Positions 7,852 through 15,631 are shown, counted from the stretch's first letter. The stretch: DNA of 28,029 bases from an uncultured Parabacteroides sp. (GCA_934718155.1 CAKUZF010000036.1:1-28029), one strand, 5' to 3'. Numbers and translations are program-made. The notes: generated from the letters alone by a model not told the origin.

Positions 7852-8619
7852 ATGACGGTGGAAACCTTGCATCAGTATGTGGAGCACCCCGAGACTCTCT
7901 CGGAGGAGACCTTGCCCGCCTGCCGTGCGCTGGTAGAAGAGCATCCTTGTTTCGCATTAGGCATATTGTTGTATCTCAAGAATCTTTCGTTGCTGCGTGA
8001 TCCCTCGTTCGAGGCTGAGTTGGAGCGGTTGGCCATTTGCGTGCCCGACCGTCGAGCTTTGTTCCGCCTAATACAGGATGGCGAGCATCCTTTTCTCCCC
8101 TTGGAGCGGCTGGAGGCCGTTAGCGATGATGCCGACAGCTTCTCGCTGATTGATGCCTTCTTGACTCATCGTGCCGAAGAGGAACCGCCAGCCTCATCGT
8201 TGCTGTTTCAACCTTCCGCCTCGTCCGATTATTTGCATTGGTCGATCATGCATGCGGCACAGCCTGACGAGGAGGCCGCAGATGCGCCTAAGCCGCAGAT
8301 GCGCCATCAGGACTTGATCGATTCCTTCATCCGCGACGAAGAAAAGCATCTGCGTAGCGTGGGAGTGGAGGCTTCGGCCAATGGCGCAACGGCCGAGGTG
8401 CCTGAGTCGATTCGTCAATTGAACAGCGAGGAGCAGCCCAAGAGCTTGGAAGACTCCTGTTTGACCGAGACTTTGGCTCGAATCTACATCAAACAACGGC
8501 GATATGAGAAGGCCTTGCAAATTATTCAAAACTTGCGCTTGAAATATCCAGAAAAAAGTAGTTACTTTGCAGACCAAATCCGATTCTTGGAAAAATTGAT
8601 TATTAACACTAAAAAATAA
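7852..8619 (+). CDS. Hypothetical helical protein with C-terminal TPR-like repeat
   Basis: A 255-aa soluble protein of unknown function. The start is placed at the ATG at 7852; a TTG at 7843 in the same frame lies inside the end of lptE and is a poorer choice. The N-terminal part is leucine-rich and helical (about 1-100), the middle is acidic and low in complexity (about 100-195), and the C-terminal 50 residues (ETLARIYIKQRRYEKALQII) match a tetratricopeptide-type helix pair. There is no signal peptide or membrane segment. It lies between lptE and secG in the same run, so a role in envelope biogenesis or as an adaptor is possible but unproven. Confidence 0.8.
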   Translation: MTVETLHQYVEHPETLSEETLPACRALVEEHPCFALGILLYLKNLSLLRDPSFEAELERLAICVPDRRALFRLIQDGEHPFLPLERLEAVSDDADSFSLIDAFLTHRAEEEPPASSLLFQPSASSDYLHWSIMHAAQPDEEAADAPKPQMRHQDLIDSFIRDEEKHLRSVGVEASANGATAEVPESIRQLNSEEQPKSLEDSCLTETLARIYIKQRRYEKALQIIQNLRLKYPEKSSYFADQIRFLEKLIINTKK

Positions 8620-8628
8620 AGAACAAAA

Positions 8629-8997
8629 ATGTACGTATTTATTTCTATCTTAATCTTGATCGCTTCCATCTTGTTGATCTTGATCGTACTGATCCAGAAC
8701 TCTAAGGGTGGTGGTTTGGCTTCAGGATTCTCTTCTTCTAACCAAATCATGGGTGTACGTAAGACTACCGATTTCTTGGAGAAGGCTACATGGACGTTGG
8801 CTGGTGTGGTTATTGTGTTGTGTATCGTCATCACTGCCTTTATCCCCCGTTCAGAGCATGCTAGCCAGTCGGAGATCAAGCAGCAAGTGAATGATGCGGT
8901 AACAATCGATCCGAACACGATTGCCCCCGATTTCGGCACAGCACAGCCCGCGACTCCCGCTGAGAGCACGCCGGCCGAGGAGCCTAAAAACGAGTAA
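8629..8997 (+). CDS. secG: Preprotein translocase subunit SecG
   Basis: A 122-aa inner-membrane subunit of the SecYEG channel. Two transmembrane segments are visible (about residues 2-22 and 54-72), separated by the conserved cytoplasmic loop QNSKGGGLASGF (23-34), the family hallmark, followed by a later GVRKTTDFLEKATW stretch. The tail after residue 75 is acidic and Pro/Ala-rich, longer than in E. coli SecG but usual in Bacteroidetes. The upstream spacer is A-rich without a Shine-Dalgarno sequence. It is the last gene of the 3131-8997 run and is followed by a terminator at 9031. Confidence 0.95.
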   Translation: MYVFISILILIASILLILIVLIQNSKGGGLASGFSSSNQIMGVRKTTDFLEKATWTLAGVVIVLCIVITAFIPRSEHASQSEIKQQVNDAVTIDPNTIAPDFGTAQPATPAESTPAEEPKNE

Positions 8998-9030
8998 GAC
9001 GGAGCTTAAATATATAAGTAAGAAACAGCG

Positions 9031-9067
9031 AAGGCCATGTCTCTGTTATGAGATATGGCCTTTTTTA
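9031..9067 (+). terminator. Intrinsic terminator after secG
   Basis: A 13-bp stem (9031-9043 with 9050-9062) contains one G-T wobble, has a 6-nt loop (TGTTAT) and runs directly into six T's. It closes the long plus-strand gene run. Confidence 0.92.
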
Positions 9068-9122
9068 TACTCTGTTTTCTGCAAAATGGCAGAATAATCG
9101 AAAAAAAAACAACGAAATGTAC

Positions 9123-9150
9123 TTGCGTATCTGAATTATGCCTATCTTTG
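9123..9150 (+). promoter_or_regulatory. Bacteroidetes-type promoter for the Gfo/Idh/MocA gene
   Basis: TATCTTTG (9143-9150) matches the TAnnTTTG -7 box. A TTG at 9123-9125 may be the -33 element, though the 17-nt spacing is a little short. It lies about 50 nt upstream of the start at 9202, downstream of the secG terminator. Confidence 0.65.
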
Positions 9151-9201
9151 AGGCGATAATTTTTAGACCATAATTAATAACATTTAAAAAAGGAGTTTAC
9201 C

Positions 9202-10653
9202 ATGAAGGAAAACACGAATAAAGGCGTTAGCCGCCGTGAGTTTCTCGGCCTTTCCGCTTTAGGTTTGGCAGGTTTGACAATTCTTCCCAGTTGGAAAATG
9301 GATGGTGTGCGTATTGCACCGAGTGATCGTGTTGTGTTAGGCTTTATCGGATTAGGCCAGCAGGCACTTTCAGATTTCAAGGGCTTTGCCGCATGCCCGG
9401 GAGTCCAAGTTGCAGCATGTTGCGATGTTGACACAATGAAGACTGAGCGCTTCAGAAGACGTGTCGCAGAGTGGCAGAAGCAGAAGGGAATGAATGAGCG
9501 TTGCGATAAGTATGAGTTCTATGAGGATTTATTGAACCGTAAGGATATTGATGCTATTGAGGTAGCTACTCCCGACCACTGGCACGCATTGGCTACGATC
9601 CATGCTTGTCAATCAGGTAAGGATGTGTATTGCCAGAAGCCGTTGGCCTATACGATTACCGAGGGCTTGGCAATGGTGAAAGCTGTTCGTTCGAACGGCC
9701 GTGTGCTGCAGGTAGGTAGCCAGCAACGTTCAAGCAGTGAATTCCAGGCTGCGATCAAGATGTGTCAGGAAGGTGCCATCGGTCATGTAGAGAAGATCTA
9801 CGCACGCGTTGGTGAGCCGCCTACGCCACTGAGCTTGCCGGAGATGCCGGTTCCCGCTAACTTGAACTTCAACCAGTGGATGGGTCCGTTGAACGATCCG
9901 AAGATCCACTACCATCCCGATTTGTGTCCTCCTATCTCTTTGGATCCCGAGGAGAACGAGAAGTTGTGGGGCGCATGGCGTTGGTACCAGGAGACGGGTA
10001 ACGGTTACACCGCCGACTGGGGTGCTCACATGTTTGATATCGCGCAGGCTGCCATCGGTATGGATGGCTCAGGTCCTGTTGAGTTCACACCTAAGGGCTA
10101 CAATGGCGCTAAGTATTCAACGATGCGCTATGCGAATGGCATCGTGATGACTGAGCAGCCTTATTTGGAGGATAATCCAGACGCACAGGGTATTAAGTTT
10201 ATCGGCGATAAGGGTTGGATCGAGGTGGCTCGTGGCTACATCAACTGCTCTGATCAATCTAAGATCCCCGCAGACTTGAAGAACTTGATCGACAAGCGTC
10301 CGAGAATGATGACTCCCGAGGAGCGCAAGAAGATGTATGCTGAGTATATGAAGAAACTGAAAGAGAGCCAGAAGAATGGTAAGGCTCCGCAGAACTTCGA
10401 GACAAGCGCTCCGCACATGCAGAACTTCGTGGATTGTGTTCGCTCACGCAAGAACCCGATCGCTCCGGTTGAGGTTGGTTGTAGCACAAACACGCTCTGC
10501 TGCTTGCAGAACATCGCTCGCGAGTTAGGCCGCACGGTTAAATGGAACCCGGCTACTTTGAGCTTCGATGATGATAAGGAGGCAGCAGCTCACCGCCTGT
10601 ACTGGTATCAGTATCGCAACCCGTATAAGTTGCCCTACTGCTGCAAAGGCTAA
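9202..10653 (+). CDS. TAT-exported Gfo/Idh/MocA family oxidoreductase
   Basis: A 483-aa NAD(P)-dependent oxidoreductase. It has a twin-arginine signal SRREFLGLSALGLAGL (about residues 10-25), so the folded, cofactor-loaded enzyme is probably exported to the periplasm. The Rossmann glycine motif GFIGLGQQA follows (about 48-56), then CDVD at the strand-2 acidic end and the EVATPDHWHA and QKPLAYT segments typical of the family (EKP variant). The C-terminal half carries the substrate domain, including WGAHMFDIAQAAIGM. A strong AGGAG Shine-Dalgarno sequence (9191-9195) precedes the ATG by 6 nt, unusual here and suggesting high expression. Paired with the downstream sugar-isomerase-like TIM barrel it probably oxidises or epimerises sugars or glycosides (3-keto chemistry); substrate unknown. 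Confidence 0.93.
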   Translation: MKENTNKGVSRREFLGLSALGLAGLTILPSWKMDGVRIAPSDRVVLGFIGLGQQALSDFKGFAACPGVQVAACCDVDTMKTERFRRRVAEWQKQKGMNERCDKYEFYEDLLNRKDIDAIEVATPDHWHALATIHACQSGKDVYCQKPLAYTITEGLAMVKAVRSNGRVLQVGSQQRSSSEFQAAIKMCQEGAIGHVEKIYARVGEPPTPLSLPEMPVPANLNFNQWMGPLNDPKIHYHPDLCPPISLDPEENEKLWGAWRWYQETGNGYTADWGAHMFDIAQAAIGMDGSGPVEFTPKGYNGAKYSTMRYANGIVMTEQPYLEDNPDAQGIKFIGDKGWIEVARGYINCSDQSKIPADLKNLIDKRPRMMTPEERKKMYAEYMKKLKESQKNGKAPQNFETSAPHMQNFVDCVRSRKNPIAPVEVGCSTNTLCCLQNIARELGRTVKWNPATLSFDDDKEAAAHRLYWYQYRNPYKLPYCCKG

Positions 10654-10671
10654 TATTAACTAACATTATAG

Positions 10672-10712
10672 CGAGGAGTTGTTCTTCAACAGGAATGACT
10701 CCTCGTGTTTTT
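10672..10712 (+). terminator. Intercistronic terminator after the oxidoreductase
   Basis: CGAGGAGT (10672-10679) pairs with ACTCCTCG (10698-10705). The 18-nt loop contains a small TGTT/AACA inner stem, and the hairpin is followed by a T-rich tract. It separates the two TAT-exported genes, so the second gene either has its own promoter or is expressed by read-through at a lower level. Confidence 0.75.
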
Positions 10713-10731
10713 ACCGTAAAAAACCGCTAAA

Positions 10732-11715
10732 ATGACGAATCGAAGAGATTTTTTGAGAAACCTTTCGCTGATGGCCGCAGGAAGTTTGCTGGCTGGTAAG
10801 GCGAGCGCAGCTGGAAAGCCAGCGAATTCAGTAATGAGCGAGACGGCTACTGCTTCAAAGAGCCTTGGCTTGCAGATCTATTCTTTGCAGCAGGAGCTGT
10901 ATAACGACCTGCCCGCCCGCATGAAAGAACTGAAGGCGATGGGCTACGACCGCTTGGAGCTGGCTGGCTACAGCAAGGGTAAGATTGGTAAGGTGGACAT
11001 GATGGAATTCAAGAAGATGGCTGAGGATGCCGGCTTGAAGATTGTCAGCTCACACGTGAATCCAGCAATCGAAGGCGTTCCCTTCTTGCGTGACTACACC
11101 AAGGAACTTACCCCGAAAATCATGGAGTATTGGAAGGCTACAGCGGCTGACCATGCTAAGTTGGGTTGTAAATACCTGATCCAGCCCATGATGCCGAATA
11201 TCCCTGATCATGATGCGGCTAAGTTGGTGTGCGACATCTTCAACCAAGCTTCCGACGTGATCAAGGCCGAGGGCATCGCAACGGGTTTTGGCTATCACAA
11301 CCACAACATGGAGTTCAATCGCATTGCTACTGAGGAGCAGAAGGCGAAGCTGAAGGGCAACCCGTTTGCTGCGTTCATGAAGGTGGGCGATCAGATCTAC
11401 GACTTGATGTTGCGTGATACGGATCCTTCAAAGGTTTATTTTGAGATGGACGTTTACTGGACGGTAATGGGCCAGAACGATCCGGTTGAGTATATGCAGA
11501 AGTACGCCAATCGCATCAAGGTGCTTCATATCAAGGATCGCGCCGTATTTGGACAGAGCGGTATGATGAACTTCGAGATGATCTTCAAGCAGATGTATGC
11601 GAATGGCATTCAGGATTACTTCGTTGAGTTGGAGAAAATGCCTGATGGTCGCACGCAATTCGCTGGTGTGAAGGATTGTGCTGCTTATTTGCAGAACGCT
11701 CCGTTCGTTAAGTAA
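10732..11715 (+). CDS. TAT-exported sugar phosphate isomerase/epimerase-like TIM barrel
   Basis: A 327-aa protein of the xylose-isomerase-like TIM-barrel superfamily. The N-terminus NRRDFLRNLSLMAAGSLL is a twin-arginine signal, with a probable cleavage site after ASA near residue 26. Barrel strands with likely metal ligands are visible: SSHVNP, GYHNHNMEF (His-Asn-His), YFEMDVYW (Glu, Asp), VLHIKDR and a late VELE. This matches metal-dependent isomerases, epimerases or lyases acting on sugars. It directly follows the TAT-exported oxidoreductase, suggesting joint work on a periplasmic sugar. The reaction could be isomerisation, epimerisation or elimination from a 3-keto-glycoside; sequence alone does not decide. 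Confidence 0.9.
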   Translation: MTNRRDFLRNLSLMAAGSLLAGKASAAGKPANSVMSETATASKSLGLQIYSLQQELYNDLPARMKELKAMGYDRLELAGYSKGKIGKVDMMEFKKMAEDAGLKIVSSHVNPAIEGVPFLRDYTKELTPKIMEYWKATAADHAKLGCKYLIQPMMPNIPDHDAAKLVCDIFNQASDVIKAEGIATGFGYHNHNMEFNRIATEEQKAKLKGNPFAAFMKVGDQIYDLMLRDTDPSKVYFEMDVYWTVMGQNDPVEYMQKYANRIKVLHIKDRAVFGQSGMMNFEMIFKQMYANGIQDYFVELEKMPDGRTQFAGVKDCAAYLQNAPFVK

Positions 11716-11737
11716 GCAATACACAGGCTTTATCATA

Positions 11738-11775
11738 CCCCCGTAGCGAGTCGTGCGCTACGGGGGCTTTTTGTT
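11738..11775 (+). terminator. Intrinsic terminator after the TIM-barrel gene
   Basis: A perfect 11-bp GC-rich stem (11738-11748 with 11756-11766) has a 7-nt loop and is followed by CTTTTTGTTTT. This is a textbook strong terminator. Confidence 0.95.
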
Positions 11776-11795
11776 TTATCTAAATCATTGGTTTT

Positions 11796-12446
11796 ATGGC
11801 AGACATTTGGGAAGTGACGATTCGCCTTGTCGTGGCGTTGCTGCTCGGTGGCATCATCGGGGTCGAACGCGAATTCAGGGCTAAGGATGCGGGCTTTCGC
11901 ACCCATTTCTTGGTGAGTGTAGGAAGCGCTTTGTTTTGTGTGGTTTCTCAGTACGGGTTCGGCGAGGAGTTGAAGGATGCGTCGCGTGTGGCGGCGCAGG
12001 TTGTGTCGGGCATCGGCTTTTTAGGTGCGGGCACGATTATCTTCCAAAAGAACGTAATTCGAGGCTTGACCACCGCGGCTGGCCTTTGGGTGACGGCGGC
12101 TATAGGTCTTGCCTGCGGAACGGGCATGTTGCTGATCGCCGCGATATCGACCGCTTTGGTGCTGATCGGATTGGAGGTGATCAACGAGTTTATCCCACGA
12201 ATCGGAACGACCTCGATCGCTCTTACCTTCACCTCGCCAAGCAAGGAGAGCGTGATGCGAGTTATCGATCAGATCAAAGACGACTGCATCGAGCTTTACT
12301 CCTATGAGCTGAAAGATCGTCACACGTCGAAAGGCGTGATGTATGAGGCTCGCATCGATATGAAGGTGAGGCGGGGCAATCACAACGAGAAGCTCATCGA
12401 CTACATGAAGGAGTTCGACGATGTGACGTTGTCTTGCATCGAATAG
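11796..12446 (+). CDS. MgtC/SapB family membrane protein
   Basis: A 216-aa inner-membrane protein. The N-terminal 140 residues hold about four or five hydrophobic segments with the family signature GGIIGVEREFRAKDAGFRTH (residues about 18-37), followed by LVSVGSALF and GIGFLGAGTI. The C-terminal 75 residues form a soluble alpha/beta tail (IALTFTSPSKESVMRVIDQI onward), resembling the ACT-like tail of longer family members. MgtC proteins are linked to growth in low magnesium and to control of ATP synthase or membrane potential in some pathogens; the role here is not known. It stands alone between two terminators or promoters. Confidence 0.92.
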   Translation: MADIWEVTIRLVVALLLGGIIGVEREFRAKDAGFRTHFLVSVGSALFCVVSQYGFGEELKDASRVAAQVVSGIGFLGAGTIIFQKNVIRGLTTAAGLWVTAAIGLACGTGMLLIAAISTALVLIGLEVINEFIPRIGTTSIALTFTSPSKESVMRVIDQIKDDCIELYSYELKDRHTSKGVMYEARIDMKVRRGNHNEKLIDYMKEFDDVTLSCIE

Positions 12447-12464
12447 GAAGGTTGCTTATCTTTG
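12434..12464 (+). promoter_or_regulatory. Bacteroidetes-type promoter for the GNAT gene
   Basis: The -33 TTG (12434-12436) and -7 TATCTTTG (12457-12464) are separated by 20 nt, close to the usual arrangement. It overlaps the end of the MgtC gene and predicts a transcript starting near 12470, which would include the ATG at 12498. Confidence 0.65.
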
Positions 12465-12546
12465 CAGGCGATTTGAAGAATAAGCAATCTAACAACTATG
12501 CAAACAGATATGCTATTGACAACAGAATCAGCCGCGCCTTTTTTTT

Positions 12547-12990
12547 GTGACATCGTTCGAACACCCCTTGTATAAGCCGTTCCTCGACTTGTATAGCGAA
12601 AGTTTTCCCCTTTTTGAGCAGCGTACAGCCGAGCAGCAACAAAGGGCCTTTCAAAGCGACTCATACAAGCTTTTGGTTTTTACCGTCGGCGATTCTTTCT
12701 TTGGTTTCATTGCCTATTGGGAGTTTGATGACTATTGCTACGTGGAACATTTCGCTGTCAACTCGACCTTGAGAGGAAAGGGGATAGGCAGTGGTTTGCT
12801 GAAGACGTTTATCCGGTCGACCAGCAAAACCGTCTTATTGGAAATCGACCCGATCACTGACCCGGCGTCAGAAGTCCGTTTGAGATTCTATAAACGGTGT
12901 GGTTTCTTCGAGAATCACTATCCGCATAGGCATCTTGCCTATCGCGGCGAGTATCAACCGCATCCCTTGATTGTGCTTACTACTAATTGA
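12547..12990 (+). CDS. GNAT family N-acetyltransferase (start uncertain, T8 tract)
   Basis: A 147-aa acetyl-CoA-dependent acetyltransferase. The acetyl-CoA loop is in STLRGKGIGSGLL (Arg-x-x-Gly-x-Gly type), followed by LLEIDPITD and the C-terminal FYKRCGFFEN, as in many GNAT proteins. The substrate is unknown. The only plausible start in frame is GTG at 12547, which directly follows eight T's (12539-12546). An ATG at 12498 with a good promoter lies one base out of frame: it encodes a 25-aa peptide ending at 12575. Removing one T would fuse it in frame to the acetyltransferase, giving about 163 aa. So the gene may use GTG, be slippage-controlled, or carry a sequencing error. It is otherwise monocistronic. 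Confidence 0.8.
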   Translation: MTSFEHPLYKPFLDLYSESFPLFEQRTAEQQQRAFQSDSYKLLVFTVGDSFFGFIAYWEFDDYCYVEHFAVNSTLRGKGIGSGLLKTFIRSTSKTVLLEIDPITDPASEVRLRFYKRCGFFENHYPHRHLAYRGEYQPHPLIVLTTN

Positions 12991-13187
12991 GAGATAACGG
13001 CAGAGGAATACCAACGGTTCGCTCTCGACCTTTGCGAGACGGTTATGGCTCGGTAGACATGCTTTCTGGCGTGAGAAAACCACGGCCGTCGTTATGATAA
13101 ACCATGGTGATGGGAATTTATGCGAATGACCGTCGTTTTTTTTGCTTGCCCCGGGTGAGGCGCAGTTATGAAGCGGAAGAAAACAAG
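12991..13187. other. Gap without a convincing gene, GNAT to terminator
   Basis: Part of a 320-base stretch without a gene between 12990 and 13311. It contains a small hairpin (TCTCG/CGAGA, 13023-13039), a long-range 9-bp pairing (13038-13046 with 13126-13134) followed by eight T's (13136-13143), and two 8-bp palindromes (ACGGCCGT, ACCATGGT). An open frame on the minus strand across it overlaps the GNAT gene antisense and looks like nothing known. It could be an untranslated 3' end with a weak first terminator. Confidence 0.4.
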
Positions 13188-13243
13188 AGAAGCTTGCCAT
13201 TCCGGGGCGTTGATCCCCTCTGACGGCAAGCTTCTTCTTTTTT
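13188..13243. terminator. Terminator hairpin between GNAT and the DUF4270 gene
   Basis: AGAAGCTTGCC (13188-13198) pairs perfectly with GGCAAGCTTCT (13225-13235). An inner GGGG/CCCC stem lies in the loop, and a T-rich tail follows on the plus strand. On the minus strand the tail is also T-rich (CTTGTTTTCTT), so it may stop the DUF4270 transcript too. Confidence 0.8.
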
Positions 13244-13310
13244 ATGGTGTGGTTTCTGCAATGCTTCGCTGCGTGCGCCACTCCCTGCGTCGTGTGTGAA
13301 CGTCGAGGGG

Positions 13311-14690
13311 CTATTTGGCGTATTTGCTGGACGTTATTCCTATCTTACGCATCTCCTCGTCTTTTCGGATCTTAACACCGGCGGGCGACATGTAGTGGCC
13401 AATGGCCGTTGTCGTCGTGTAGCTTTGGTAGTAGCTCGACGTTGTCTTAGTCGTGCGTTCAACGGGCAGTACTACAAGGTTCAAATCCTCATCGGGCGCA
13501 TTGTCGATCTGACTCTTGATCAGAGCCGATAGGTTCGGGAACTCGTAGGTGCGTGTGTTCGTGTCGTAGGCGTTCGACAGGAAGGCCGTCTTACTGTTCT
13601 CGATCTGTCCGCTCTCGAAGAAGGTCTTCACTGAATCTTCGGGCAAGAGCATCAGGTAGGAGGGAGCGCTCAAGGCGTATAGCCACTCCTCTTGGGGCAT
13701 TGCTTTCAGCGACAGGGGGAACTCGTTGATGATACGGTCCTTCATGATGGGCGACATCTGCGAGGTGGGCATCTTGATGCGCAGGCAGACACCGGCGGGC
13801 GACTTAACGTAGCCGTACGACTCGTTAGGCTGCAACAGCTGGCTCATGTCGGTATTCTTGAAGCGGTTGAGCTGAATCACCTCCTTGGTCGTGTTGAAGA
13901 CCTCCGAACCCTGCACCAGCGAGTCTTTTCCGGCAGAGCTGGTCACGGCGTATTGATAATAAATGGTCATGTAGCTGCTCGAAACGGCCAGCATGTTGCC
14001 GCTGCCGAACGTGGTGGTCACGTAGAGACCAGGCCAGAACTCATTGAATGAGGCTTGGCTGTTGAAGGTCTCGGGATGGTTGACCGTCTCGTCGTAGAAG
14101 CGCTGTCCAATCTCCGTCGGCATGACGATGCGGATGTTGGGCGTATAGGTGTCGAGATTGCGAATCGAGTCGGGAATCTCGTTGTTATAGGCCGTGTAGA
14201 TCTTTGATCCGTAGGAGGTCTGCATGTCGCAGTAGTCCGCCGGGTCCATGTTCGTATAGAAATTCCTTGTCAAGGGCGAGGTGATCTTGAAGATCTCTGC
14301 CTTCATGGGAGCCAACGAGTCGCCCACCCACGCTCCGTTCTTGTTGGAGGAGACGTAGTAGATTCTGAAGTCTACGGAGTCGATCTTTCCCTCATAGGGC
14401 GTTTTTGAGAACCTGAACTCGTTCGGGCTGTAGAACTGGCAGAGGAAGTCAGACTTCAGGTTGCCATACAGCGGGTCGTAGATCTCGCCCAATTGCGCCC
14501 TGTTGGTACGTGCGTAGATGGAGTCCAACTGGACGGTCGTGACCTCGATGTGGAACGTGTCGGTATAAACCGAAATTGTATCGTTGCCTGGCTGGATCGT
14601 AATACCGATCGAGCTGATATCATCATTACACCCCGCCAAGATGCTTACGATCGTCAGGCTGAGGCCAAGAATCACTTGCTTGAAATTCAT
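13311..14690 (-). CDS. DUF4270 domain lipoprotein
   Basis: A 459-aa lipoprotein: the signal peptide ends in SILAGC with Cys21 as the lipidated residue, so it should sit in the outer membrane or face the periplasm. The mature region starts NDDISSIGITIQPGND and continues as a beta-rich protein with the YSPNEFRF, VDFRIYYVS and ADYCDMQT segments I associate with DUF4270, a Bacteroidetes family of unknown function. It starts 14 nt after the stop of the starch-synthase-like gene, so they form an operon, an arrangement I recall from other Bacteroidales. Function unknown; no catalytic residues identifiable. Confidence 0.85.
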   Translation of the reverse strand: MNFKQVILGLSLTIVSILAGCNDDISSIGITIQPGNDTISVYTDTFHIEVTTVQLDSIYARTNRAQLGEIYDPLYGNLKSDFLCQFYSPNEFRFSKTPYEGKIDSVDFRIYYVSSNKNGAWVGDSLAPMKAEIFKITSPLTRNFYTNMDPADYCDMQTSYGSKIYTAYNNEIPDSIRNLDTYTPNIRIVMPTEIGQRFYDETVNHPETFNSQASFNEFWPGLYVTTTFGSGNMLAVSSSYMTIYYQYAVTSSAGKDSLVQGSEVFNTTKEVIQLNRFKNTDMSQLLQPNESYGYVKSPAGVCLRIKMPTSQMSPIMKDRIINEFPLSLKAMPQEEWLYALSAPSYLMLLPEDSVKTFFESGQIENSKTAFLSNAYDTNTRTYEFPNLSALIKSQIDNAPDEDLNLVVLPVERTTKTTSSYYQSYTTTTAIGHYMSPAGVKIRKDEEMRKIGITSSKYAK

Positions 14691-14704
14691 TTGTCTTTCT
14701 GAAA

Positions 14705-15529
14705 TTATTTGTTGTTGGGATCTAACACGATGTCGTAGAACTTGTTGATCTCATCGATGTAGGTCTCGGGCGATTGATAAGGCAAGAATGGCTTGCCCTC
14801 TTTCGTTGCGATGTATTCGGCCAGCTCGGGGTTGATTGTCTCGCTGCCCTGGATAACGCCGTCGGCGAAGTCGATGGCGAGCTTGCTCAGCGCGATGAAG
14901 CTGGTGTCTTTTTTCAGCAGTTCCACGTCCTTCGCCTTTGCGCCGTCGGCACGCAGTTTGGTCGAGAATCCCTTTGAGAGGGGGTTCTTGAAATCGTCGT
15001 TATAGATGGAGTAAACTACCTTGGCTTGGCGCAGGCAGGGGTCGTCGGCATACATGCGCTTGATGTAGAGAGCCGTGAGGGCCGACATCCATCCATGGCA
15101 ATGGATCAGGTCGGGAATCCAGCGGAGCTTCTTGATTGTCTCCAGCACACCGCGCACGAAGAAGATCGAGCGGTCGTCGTTGTCCTCATACTCGTTGCCA
15201 TCCTCATCGACAGTCGTGTGTTTACGTTGGAAGAAATCGTCGTTGTCGATGAAATAGACCTGCATGCGAGCCGCTTGGATGGATGCCACCTTGATGATCA
15301 AAGGGTGATCAGTGTCATCGATGATCAGATTCATTCCAGAGAGGCGGATAACCTCGTGCAGCTGGTTGCGTCGTTCGTTGATGTTGCCGAATTTAGGCAT
15401 AAACGTTCTGATCTCGCGACCTTTTTCCTGAATGCCTTGCGGCAGGTTTCTGCAGATTGTAGCTATCTCTGAATCTGGAAGATACGGGGTAATTTCTTGA
15501 GCTAAATACAAGATTCTTTTTGCATCCAT
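14705..15529 (-). CDS. Glycogen/starch synthase-like protein (GT5 N-terminal domain only)
   Basis: A 274-aa protein that aligns with only the N-terminal Rossmann half of GT5 glycogen synthases: KRILYLAQEITPYL at the start, a FMPKFGNINERR segment, DLIHCHGWMSAL (the DIVHAHDW-type motif, about 140-151) and a VVYSIYNDDF strand. The C-terminal GT-B half, with the sugar-nucleotide site, is absent (a full enzyme is about 450-500 aa). The N-terminal KTGGL ADP-glucose loop is replaced by PDSEI at about residues 18-22. It is therefore unlikely to be an ordinary glycogen synthase. Because it precedes a DUF4270 lipoprotein in an operon and is intact without frameshifts, it looks like a retained, repurposed domain. 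A TATCTTTG -7 box lies upstream. Confidence 0.8.
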   Translation of the reverse strand: MDAKRILYLAQEITPYLPDSEIATICRNLPQGIQEKGREIRTFMPKFGNINERRNQLHEVIRLSGMNLIIDDTDHPLIIKVASIQAARMQVYFIDNDDFFQRKHTTVDEDGNEYEDNDDRSIFFVRGVLETIKKLRWIPDLIHCHGWMSALTALYIKRMYADDPCLRQAKVVYSIYNDDFKNPLSKGFSTKLRADGAKAKDVELLKKDTSFIALSKLAIDFADGVIQGSETINPELAEYIATKEGKPFLPYQSPETYIDEINKFYDIVLDPNNK

Positions 15530-15558
15530 TCTATACCGATGTTTTTATTTTTTCGCCA

Positions 15559-15566
15559 CAAAGATA
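15559..15566 (-). promoter_or_regulatory. -7 box for the GT5-like/DUF4270 operon
   Basis: Read on the minus strand this is TATCTTTG, a perfect TAnnTTTG match, 30 nt upstream of the ATG at 15529 in the divergent gap with panC. No convincing -33 TTTG was found. Confidence 0.5.
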
Positions 15567-15631
15567 GCAAAATTCTTTCATATACCGTAATTATTTTGTT
15601 GCTTTGCACTGTCAAATAAAGCATCTATTCA

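Noticed and set aside
12868..13281. 137-codon open frame on the minus strand across the GNAT end and the terminator hairpin
   Set aside because: It runs through a terminator stem and overlaps the GNAT gene antisense; the composition is not protein-like.
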